Assembly (NCBI GenBank): GCA_030432905.1
Contig: JAUILU010000001.1
Span: 620,001 to 684,000 of the forward strand
DNA: 64,000 nt
From: Phycisphaerae bacterium
GTDB lineage: Bacteria; Planctomycetota; Phycisphaerae; Phycisphaerales; UBA1924
Reading direction: 5' to 3'
Part shown: positions 41,984-49,844 of the stretch, piece after piece
Layout: every line of letters begins with the position of its first letter
Numbering within the stretch: position 1 is the first letter of the stretch
Translations under genes and position numbers: made by a program
Notes under the pieces: model-generated
The model's input: the letters and a program-made list of their open reading frames with translations, nothing else
What the model was told of the DNA's origin: nothing
Databases searched by the model: none

Positions 41984-44131
41984 TTATTGCCCAGCCAGAA
42001 TCAATCTGACCATTTCGCTCTGGGGCAAACCGAGAGCGCCGATGACGGTTGCCGCGGCGGTCGCCTCGTCGTCGTCACCTGTTGCCGAGAGCTCGACGAG
42101 CTGCTCAACGTGGACCGTGTCGAGCTGGTTACCGAACCTGCGGGCCGAGCCTGCGAGCTTGCCGAGCAGGTCGATCCGCTCGGTGCCGCTGGCGGCCAGT
42201 GCGGACTCGGCGAGGATCGACTGAGCCGAAGAACGGCTGATCCTGCTGAGCACTTCTGCAACTTCGAGACGAACATCACCCGTGGTCTCGTTCATCGCGG
42301 AGACGAGGCTGGTCGTGGCGTCGGAAACGTCGAGGACCGAGTTCTGTGCGACCGAGAGGTCACGCAGAGCGGCAAGCGAACGCAGCGCGAACTGGCGTGC
42401 CTCGTCTGGCTCGATCACGCCGCCCGAGGCGACATCAACAAGCTCGGTCATGCCCGCCGCCATGGCCTCTTCGTTCGTGCCGAAGGAGCGAACCATGACG
42501 GAAACATCGTTACTAAAGAGTCTGCGGAGCCTCGGCAGCTCGTCGGACGCGACGAGCGTGTAGACCGGGGCGGCCATCAGCTTCGGACGCGAGCGGATCG
42601 CCTTGATCAGCAGTTCGGACTTGCCGGTCGCTGCCTGCGTGACCACCAGATCGACGCCCGGGGTCTCGGCGATGGCTTCTGCGATCTCACTGACATCGCT
42701 GCCGAAGGGCAGAACCTCGTAGCCGAGGCCTTCGACGACCCTGCGGATCGAGCGGTACTGCTCTTCCTCTTCAGTCAGCACGAGGGCGTAGCTTGTGCCC
42801 GCGAAGCGGATGGAGCTTGCGAGCGTCGGGACGACGCGCTGGGCGCCCTGGAAGCTGCTGCGTGGGTGCGAGGCCGCAATGGCAAGAGCCGCGTCGTACT
42901 GGACGCGACGGCTCGGGTACGCCAGTGCATCGATGAGCGGGCTCTGGCCCGAGTTGCGGTCCCAGATCAGACCAGGACCTGCGGTGCGCTCGATCGCTTC
43001 CACAGCCCGGCGAGCGAGCTGGGTGTCGTTGTCTGCAAGAGCCCTGCCGAGCACGATCTCGCTGACGACCGGACCCGAAGCGACGGCGTAGTACAGCGCT
43101 TCACGCATCGAAGGCGGGTAGGCGGGGTTGTCATAGCCCGGGGTTTCGTCGATTTCGCGGGAGAAGTTCGCCGCGACCCAGAGCGAGAGTGCGCTCGGGC
43201 CCTGCGAGCCGAGTTCCATGGCGCGCTCTGCGAGCTGCATGGTGCGGGCTTCGTGGAAGACCTTGGTCTCGATGGCCGAGGGGATCAGGCCGATCGCCGG
43301 GTCGTATGACCAGAGCAGCTGCATGTCCTCGCCGGGGAACGCGGTGAGTTCTTCGCGTTCGTCGTAGTAGGACTCTGCGAGCTGGCGGTAGAGCTCGGCG
43401 GTGCTGCCGCTGGCACCGATCGAATCGAGTGCACGCTCGCAGGCGCTACGGACGGGGTCGCTGAGTGTTTTGTCTTTGAGTTCAGAGATGTACGGGGCCG
43501 CTGCCGCGTAGCGGAGCTTGCCGAGCACGTTGACGACCTGCTCTTGAGCCGCGGGGTCGATCTGCATGAGCGAGACCGAGAGCGGGATGACCGATGATCG
43601 GCCCGACTCGTTGAGCAGGCGCTGGACCTGCGTGCGGAGCTGGATGTCTGCCCGCTGGAGGAGCGCATCGATGAGCTGGGGCATGGCGTACTCGCCGGCT
43701 GCCTTGAGGCGCTCGCGGGAGTAGAGGCGTTCGCGGAGCCCGCCGACGAGGCCGTCGATGTTGCGTTCGATTTCGTTCGGGTCTCGGGCGCGCTGGAGCC
43801 TGCCGTCGCTGAGCATTGTGAGGATGCGTCCTGCGATCGGTTCGAGCGAATCGCGTCGGAGCGCCTTTCCGAGCGCTTCGTCGAGTTCGTTCTGCAGGCC
43901 GGCTTCTTCGACGAACTCGAGGAGCTCGCGAGGCGTCATGCCCTGAGAGAGAATCTGGTTCGCAGTGCCCTCGGCAGCCTCTGCCTGATGCACGTTGACG
44001 TAGAACACAAAGTCACGGATCTGCGTCTTGAGATCTGGTTCGGCGTCCTGCGCGAGCGCAGGTCCGGTCAGTGACAACGAAACCCCAATGCTTGCTGCAC
44101 GCAGCAGCCGCACCGATCGAATCCAATCCAT
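41984..44131 (-). CDS. Exported HEAT-repeat protein with embedded receiver-like domain
   Basis: A 715-residue protein. The signal peptide is RSVRLLRAASIGVSLSLTG, cleaved near ALA-QD. HEAT-type helical repeats fill residues 60-430 (YAMPQLIDALLQRADIQLRT, VVNVLGKLRYAAAAPYISEL, VQYDAALAIAASHPRSSF) and 560-715. Between them (about 435-550) sits a segment with CheY-like order: YALVLTEEEEQYRSIRRVVE, LGYEVLPFG, VDLVVTQAATGKSELLIKAI, APVYTLVASDE and VMVRSF, but without the phosphoacceptor Asp. ATG 44131 is used; GTG 44137 is possible. It lies upstream of the secretion operon on the same strand, but a terminator separates them. Probably a periplasmic scaffold; function unknown. Confidence 0.75.
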   Translation of the reverse strand: MDWIRSVRLLRAASIGVSLSLTGPALAQDAEPDLKTQIRDFVFYVNVHQAEAAEGTANQILSQGMTPRELLEFVEEAGLQNELDEALGKALRRDSLEPIAGRILTMLSDGRLQRARDPNEIERNIDGLVGGLRERLYSRERLKAAGEYAMPQLIDALLQRADIQLRTQVQRLLNESGRSSVIPLSVSLMQIDPAAQEQVVNVLGKLRYAAAAPYISELKDKTLSDPVRSACERALDSIGASGSTAELYRQLAESYYDEREELTAFPGEDMQLLWSYDPAIGLIPSAIETKVFHEARTMQLAERAMELGSQGPSALSLWVAANFSREIDETPGYDNPAYPPSMREALYYAVASGPVVSEIVLGRALADNDTQLARRAVEAIERTAGPGLIWDRNSGQSPLIDALAYPSRRVQYDAALAIAASHPRSSFQGAQRVVPTLASSIRFAGTSYALVLTEEEEQYRSIRRVVEGLGYEVLPFGSDVSEIAEAIAETPGVDLVVTQAATGKSELLIKAIRSRPKLMAAPVYTLVASDELPRLRRLFSNDVSVMVRSFGTNEEAMAAGMTELVDVASGGVIEPDEARQFALRSLAALRDLSVAQNSVLDVSDATTSLVSAMNETTGDVRLEVAEVLSRISRSSAQSILAESALAASGTERIDLLGKLAGSARRFGNQLDTVHVEQLVELSATGDDDEATAAATVIGALGLPQSEMVRLILAGQ

Positions 44132-44137
44132 CCGCAC

Positions 44138-44576
44138 GCCTCACTCCAGGTGGCTGGGATTGTAAATGATGTTTCGGGCATCGCCCGCGGGCCGCCGTGC
44201 CCGTGCATCATCCAATCTATGCCTCGGTGCCGATCTACTTACATCCCGCTGCCGGACGTTCCTTCTCGTCCTGCCGCACCGCCACGCCCCGCGTGGCAAC
44301 AGACCAGCCTAGGCAAGGTACCAGCAAAAGAGACCTCCCGTCAATCGACGAACCCCCACTTCCTTCGCTGACCGAGGGTCGGGCCCGGCTTGGTCGCACC
44401 CGAACACCCGTCCAACGTCCGAATAGCCCGTTTCGCCCATTTCTGTCGGTCGCGACGGTCAAGACGCCTCTACTGACGACCGATGGGTGCTTTATGCGGG
44501 GCCTGTCCCGGTCGTATCGGATACGCCCTCGCTGTGGACTCTGCGGGGCCGAGCCCCGCTGGCTGAGGTGAGACTT
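44138..44576. other. Divergent intergenic region
   Basis: This 439-base gap separates the HEAT-repeat gene from the HTH-receiver gene. It holds both promoters. A 7-bp hairpin GCGGGGC-CGA-GCCCCGC (44543-44559) lies 17 bases before the regulator's start, close to its ribosome site GAGGTGAG. Translated frames here do not look like proteins. I see nothing else. Confidence 0.4.
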
Positions 44577-45158
44577 ATGTCGATCGACAAAGACGTACTG
44601 ACAACCGGCGAGGTCGCCAAGATCTGCAACGTCGCCCCGCGGACCGTTTCCAAGTGGTTCGATTCCGGCGCGCTCAAGGGTTACAGAATCCCCGGATCCA
44701 AAGACCGCAGGATCCCGGTCCCCGAACTCGTCAAGTTCATGAAGGCCCACGGCATCCCCCTCGACGGCATCACCGGCGGGCGGACCCGTGTCCTCATCGT
44801 TGACGACGACGTCGATGTCACCAACACACTCAAGGATGTCCTGATCGACCGGACCAACTACGACGTGCGCGTCGCGTCCAGCGGCTTCGAGGCCGGCATG
44901 GAGTGCGAACGCTTCCGCCCGCACGTGCTGCTTCTCGACATGCACCTCGGCAACAACAACGACGCGGATCAGGTGACCAACCTCGTCAACACCTCGGACT
45001 CGCTGCAGATGACCAAGATCGTCCCGATGAGCGGTAAGCTCACCGACGGTCAGGCCGCGGCACTCTCGAGCAAGGGCTACGAGGGCTTCCTGCGTAAGCC
45101 TTTCCAGGTTCGCCAAGTCGTTGAGTCGATCGAAGCCGCGACGGCGATGGTTTACTAA
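44577..45158 (+). CDS. HTH (excisionase/MerR-like) plus response regulator receiver
   Basis: A 193-residue regulator. Residues 8-60 are a winged helix of the excisionase type (LTTGEVAKICNVAPRTVSKW, then GYRIPGSKDRRIPVPELVKF), the reverse of the usual order with DNA binding first. The receiver begins at about 72: RVLIVDDDVDVTN (acidic pair), HVLLLDMHLGNN (phosphoacceptor Asp), VPMSGKL (switch Ser) and FLRKPFQ (conserved Lys). The receiver should be phosphorylated by a histidine kinase not encoded here. HTH-receiver proteins of this order are frequent in planctomycetes. A strong terminator follows. Target genes are unknown. Confidence 0.88.
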   Translation: MSIDKDVLTTGEVAKICNVAPRTVSKWFDSGALKGYRIPGSKDRRIPVPELVKFMKAHGIPLDGITGGRTRVLIVDDDVDVTNTLKDVLIDRTNYDVRVASSGFEAGMECERFRPHVLLLDMHLGNNNDADQVTNLVNTSDSLQMTKIVPMSGKLTDGQAAALSSKGYEGFLRKPFQVRQVVESIEAATAMVY

Positions 45159-45186
45159 ACCACGGCACACATCACACTCGAATGAG

Positions 45187-45211
45187 CCGCGTGCACAAGC
45201 ACGCGGTTTTT
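45187..45211 (+). terminator. Strong intrinsic terminator, also a copy of a dispersed element
   Basis: CCGCGTGC-ACAA-GCACGCGG is a perfect 8-bp stem with a 4-base loop, followed by TTTTT. It ends the HTH-receiver gene. The 23-base unit 45184-45206 (GAGCCGCGTGC plus ACAA plus the complement arm) recurs at 47801-47823 and, inverted, at 47864-47886. Confidence 0.85.
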
Positions 45212-45213
45212 CA

Positions 45214-46200
45214 TTACCCGAGCCGAACGAGCATCCGCCGGGTCGGGGCGTCGATGACGTCCGATGCGTCCGCGAGCCATCGCCGAGCGTCGGTGTAGTA
45301 GCCCGCGGTTGGTTTGAGCTCGGGCAGCAGCGCTCTGAAGTGCCGGTTGAGCCGGGCCATGGCGAGTTCGCGGGTGAGCTTGGCGTAGATCGAAGCGCAA
45401 GCGACGGGCAGGTGGGCGTTCTCGGCTTCGGTCTCGAAGAGGATCTTGGTGTCGCCCGCCCAGCCCTCGAGTTTGTAGATGCTGCGCTCGGGTGTCTCGT
45501 AGAGCGGCGTCGCTCGTGTCCCCTTGAGCTCGCGTTCGAGCATGCCCTTGTACGTCTTGCGCGCGCCGAGCCGGTCGCAGACGATGCGGACGTCGTCGCC
45601 CGAGTCTTTCCAGCGGGACTCGATGGTGCGCAGGTGCTGGCCGATGGCGTGGATGGTCGCCTCGGACTTGGTGCCGGTCTTCTTGACGATGGTGTTGAAC
45701 AGTTCTTCTGAGATGACCCTCGCCGCGGCTTCTTCTGTGTGCACCCCCGCTGCTCCCATCGCGCCCGACAGCACGTTGGACGCGATGCCGATCTCGCCCG
45801 GCTGGTTGCCGAGTGGCATGTCCGCCGGCTCGCCTTGGTACCAGGGCTGATCGGGAAGCCGGGCGCCAAGCGCCGAGAAGAAGTGCGCATCGTCCGGGAT
45901 CTCGACGCCCGCCGAGGCGAGCAGCGCGAGGGCGGTGCGTTCGAGGTGGACGAGCGGGTGCTTGGTCTTGAGCTGGTTTGAGAGCTTGAGCTGCTTGGAG
46001 TCGGCGATCGCGACTCGGCCCCGCTTGTCGGCGCGGAGTTCTTTCAGCGTTCGGCACACGCCGGCGCTGAGGTGTTCCCAGAGGTCGGGGACGTGCTCGC
46101 CTGACCAAGTTTCGACGCGGAAACAGGTGAGGCCCACGCAGAGTGGTCCGAGCATTGGGCCGTAGCCGGCTTCGTCGATGCCGCAGTAGATGAGGGCCAT
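45214..46200 (-). CDS. RNase HII-like protein with large insertion
   Basis: A 328-residue protein with RNase HII motifs: GIDEAGYGPMLGPLCVGL (catalytic Asp-Glu), VAIADSKQLKLSN, VRIVCDRLGARKTY (third acidic residue) and VACASIYAKLTRELAMARLN. In E. coli RNase HII the fourth catalytic residue is the Asp of TRD; here the sequence is TRE. The enzyme is also over 100 residues longer, mainly by a segment of about residues 75-185 between the second and third motifs. It probably still cuts RNA in RNA-DNA hybrids but could have shifted specificity. The start at 46200 gives MALIYCGIDEAG. It is convergent with the HTH-receiver gene. Confidence 0.8.
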   Translation of the reverse strand: MALIYCGIDEAGYGPMLGPLCVGLTCFRVETWSGEHVPDLWEHLSAGVCRTLKELRADKRGRVAIADSKQLKLSNQLKTKHPLVHLERTALALLASAGVEIPDDAHFFSALGARLPDQPWYQGEPADMPLGNQPGEIGIASNVLSGAMGAAGVHTEEAAARVISEELFNTIVKKTGTKSEATIHAIGQHLRTIESRWKDSGDDVRIVCDRLGARKTYKGMLERELKGTRATPLYETPERSIYKLEGWAGDTKILFETEAENAHLPVACASIYAKLTRELAMARLNRHFRALLPELKPTAGYYTDARRWLADASDVIDAPTRRMLVRLG

Positions 46201-46284
46201 GGGCAAGAGGGTACGCGGTCGCGGCTGTCGTCTGTGCAAAAAGAAACACGGCTGACCCGAAGGTCAGCCGTGAGTGCTCACAAA

Positions 46285-46370
46285 TGCGGATGAGAGGGCT
46301 CGAACCTCCACGGGGTTTTACCCCCACTAGGACCTGAACCTAGCGCGTCTGCCAATTCCGCCACATCCGC
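46285..46370 (-). tRNA. tRNA-Leu (CAG)
   Basis: On the minus strand GCGGATG/CATCCGC forms the acceptor stem, and CTAGG-TTCAGGT-CCTAG is the anticodon arm with anticodon CAG. A long variable arm (TGGGGGTAAAACCCCG) and T arm GGTTCGAGCC mark a class II leucine tRNA of 86 bases. The discriminator is A and CCA is not encoded. It lies between recA and the RNase HII-like gene on the same strand. Confidence 0.95.
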
Positions 46371-46424
46371 GGCGGGGGCATGGTAGGCCCACGCCCGCCG
46401 AGTGGCCAACTCTTGGAGCCTTGG

Positions 46425-47531
<1,107 letters not shown>

Positions 47532-47958
47532 ATCTTGGGCCTCCTGATTTTCTGCTCCAGTGATCGGCAGATGGCGTCCCCGTGTGCTCGCGTCGAGCGG
47601 GGCCGGTCCGCCGGCTGGTGCCGGTCCCGATGCGGAGTCTGGAGGTTCCTCGATCGGAGCCCTCTCAGGCCGGGGGCGGCATCGGTCGCGTGCCCGGCGG
47701 GCCAAGTCTACTACATGTAGTCCTGTTCTGTCTACGTCAGGCCCAAACAAATTTGTGACAAACGTATGTGACGGCGGAATATGGAGTTACGCGCCAGAAA
47801 GAGCCGCGGGCGTAAGCACGCGGTGGTCGGGATGCGGATTCGAGAGTACGAGGTGGGTCAATTCCGCGTGCTCACGCACGCGGCTCCTCAAGGGACACGC
47901 AACTCAACAACTCGATGCTACGTATCGTGAAAACACGGGGTGGATCGGAGTTCTTTCG
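47532..47958. other. Region upstream of recA with palindromes and REP-like pair
   Basis: This 427-base gap has no gene. It contains the 12-bp palindrome ACTACATGTAGT (47710-47721) and the 10-bp palindrome ACAAATTTGT (47747-47756), both placed where recA regulatory sites could be, and an inverted pair of 23-base elements (47801-47823 and 47864-47886). The start of the pilin-like gene at 47959 follows a GGAG at about 47947. Confidence 0.5.
47801..47886. repeat. Inverted pair of REP-like palindromic elements
   Basis: The 23-base unit at 47801-47823 and the reverse complement of 47864-47886 match at 21 of 23 positions and are separated by 40 bases. Each unit can fold itself into a hairpin (CCGCGTGC-TCAC-GCACGCGG in the second). 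A third copy, with a T-run, is the terminator at 45184-45211. Paired palindromic units in opposite orientation are typical of REP/BIME elements. Confidence 0.6.
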
Positions 47959-48834
47959 ATGCGACGCAAAGGATTCACGTTTATCGAGATGATCGTGGCG
48001 GTGCTTGCGATCGTGGTCATTCTCGCGGCTGTGCTCATGGTCAATTCAAGACCACATGGAAGCCGCAACCATCGACAACTCAGAGACGCAACACAGCAGC
48101 GTGGCATCGGACAGGCGATGTATATCTGGGCTGGTAACAACGACGGAACCTACCCGCTGCCCTCTCTCGTAGATGTCAACAACACAACGGTGCCAGAACT
48201 CGGCAGAGCCAAGGACACGACGGCGAACATCTTTGCGCTGCTGATCCAAGACGGATCGATCACGCCTGAGATGTGTCTCTCTTGGCGAGAGGTCAACACA
48301 CGCATCGTTGATGACGAGGACTACACGTACGACACGCCGACGGCTGCGGTTGATCCTTACAACTCGCACTGGGACCCGGCGTTCTCTGCTGACTTCACAT
48401 CCGAAACCGGCGGCAACTTCAGCTACGCGCACCTGATTCCCGTAGGAGAGCGACTGGACATGTGGGGCATCACGAACAATGTGGACGAGGCGATCCTGTC
48501 GAACCGCGGACCTGAGATGGCGTCGATAGAACGCAAGGGCGGCGACACGATCACTCAGTTTGCAAACCCGGACACAAACACGCTGCTTTTGATGGGGTCA
48601 AAGAACTCATGGGCCGGCAACACAGCGTTCAACGACAACCACGTGGAATACAACTCAAATGTCTATGCGCACGGCGAAACGGCGAACCCGATGACCACTT
48701 CACGCCCACTCGCTGGCACGAAGGATCACGACGTGCTGTTTGCGGATGAAGTCGGCTTCCCGGGCAATCAGTACCTCGGAATATTCACTTCGGCGGGCGA
48801 GACCAAGGCCGAGTACACTGCGATCTGGGATTGA
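47959..48834 (+). CDS. Pilin-like protein with prepilin N-terminus (tandem paralog 1)
   Basis: A 291-residue protein with the prepilin signal MRRKGFTFIEMIVAVLAIVV (cleavage after Gly, Glu at +5) and a hydrophobic helix, followed by a globular domain: RGIGQAMYIWAGNNDGTYPL, ELGRAKDTTANIFALLIQDG, SYAHLIPVGERLDMWG, ILSNRGPEMASIE, FNDNHVEYNSNVYAHG and FTSAGETKAEYTAIWD at the end. It belongs to the pseudopilin-like proteins that are abundant in planctomycetes. GGAG 8 bases ahead sets the start at 47959. The next gene is a close paralog. A role in pilus or extracellular assembly is inferred. Confidence 0.82.
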   Translation: MRRKGFTFIEMIVAVLAIVVILAAVLMVNSRPHGSRNHRQLRDATQQRGIGQAMYIWAGNNDGTYPLPSLVDVNNTTVPELGRAKDTTANIFALLIQDGSITPEMCLSWREVNTRIVDDEDYTYDTPTAAVDPYNSHWDPAFSADFTSETGGNFSYAHLIPVGERLDMWGITNNVDEAILSNRGPEMASIERKGGDTITQFANPDTNTLLLMGSKNSWAGNTAFNDNHVEYNSNVYAHGETANPMTTSRPLAGTKDHDVLFADEVGFPGNQYLGIFTSAGETKAEYTAIWD

Positions 48835-48875
48835 TTTCTGAGCAGACGCCCGTTCGGGCGATCGGAGTGTGCGAG

Positions 48876-49790
48876 ATGAAGCGTCGCGGGTTTACGGTGA
48901 TCGAGCTGGTGTTTGTGCTTGCGGGCGTGGTGATCCTTGTGGTGGTTGGGTTTGTGGGTCTTGGCATCATGATGCCGGCGATGGGCACCGCGAGGGCCTC
49001 GGCTCTACATCTCCGGGATGCGGTGCAGATCCGGGGCATCGGGCAGGCGTTTACGATCTGGGCTGGCAACAACGACGACATGTACCCGCTGCCGTCGAAG
49101 ATCGACTTGAAGGATGCGACGGTCGCCGACGTCGGCAGAGCCAAGGACACGACGGGCAACATCATGTCCATGCTCGTCAACGATGGATCGATCATCGCAG
49201 AGATGCTTGTGAGCCCGGCTGAAAGCAACAGCAAGATCTCCGCATACACGATGTATGAGGTCGAGCAGCCGACCGGTGCGGTCGATCCGAACAACGCGCT
49301 GTGGGACCCGAAACTGACCGGGGACTTCACAAGGACCACCGGCGGGCACATCAGCTACGCGCACCTCATCCCCGTCGGCGAGCGCTTGAAGATGTGGAGC
49401 CCGACGTACAAGGCGTCGGAGGCGGTGCTCGGCAACCGCGGGCCGCAGGTCGCTTCGACGACACGAGTCGGGGCCAACACCACCACCGCGTTCGCCAACC
49501 CGAACTCGAACACGCTCTCGATCCACGCCTCGGGCACGGGCGGCTGGTCGGGCAACATCGTGTACAACGACAACCACGTCAATTTCAACACCGACCTCTA
49601 CACGCACAACGCGAACGCCGGCGCGGCGAGCCTGCACAACCCGCTGACCGACACCGCCGACGACGGCACGGTCACCCAGCACCACGACGTGCTCTTCCAT
49701 GATGAAGAGGGCTACGACTCGAACCTGTTCCTCGGGATTTTCAACGCCGCGGGAGAGACCGAGGCGGAGTACAACGCGATCTGGGATTGA
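48876..49790 (+). CDS. Pilin-like protein with prepilin N-terminus (tandem paralog 2)
   Basis: A 304-residue paralog of the preceding protein, following it by 41 bases. Its signal is MKRRGFTVIELVFVLAGVVI (cleavage after Gly, Glu at +5). It shares RGIGQAFTIWAGNNDDMYPL, DVGRAKDTTGNIMSMLVNDG, SYAHLIPVGERLKMWS, VLGNRGPQVAST, YNDNHVNFNTDLYTHN and the end FNAAGETEAEYNAIWD with it. Between the genes CGCCCGTTCGGGCG (48847-48860) makes a small hairpin. Both probably assemble into the same fibre or have swapped roles after duplication. The prepilin peptidase and assembly ATPase are not in this window. Confidence 0.82.
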   Translation: MKRRGFTVIELVFVLAGVVILVVVGFVGLGIMMPAMGTARASALHLRDAVQIRGIGQAFTIWAGNNDDMYPLPSKIDLKDATVADVGRAKDTTGNIMSMLVNDGSIIAEMLVSPAESNSKISAYTMYEVEQPTGAVDPNNALWDPKLTGDFTRTTGGHISYAHLIPVGERLKMWSPTYKASEAVLGNRGPQVASTTRVGANTTTAFANPNSNTLSIHASGTGGWSGNIVYNDNHVNFNTDLYTHNANAGAASLHNPLTDTADDGTVTQHHDVLFHDEEGYDSNLFLGIFNAAGETEAEYNAIWD

Positions 49791-49844
49791 ATCGTCCTGA
49801 TGAGCCGCGGTTCCCTTTGGTATACAACGCCCTAAGCTATCTGC

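Noticed and set aside
44197-44571. Open frame of 124 codons upstream of the HTH-receiver gene
   Set aside because: Composition is Pro/Arg/Ser-rich without domain, it has no ribosome site and it covers the promoter and hairpin region of the regulator.
44235-45890. Minus-strand open frame of 551 codons across the HTH-receiver and RNase HII-like genes
   Set aside because: It crosses two recognised genes and a terminator, and its translation is low-complexity Arg/Ser/Pro.
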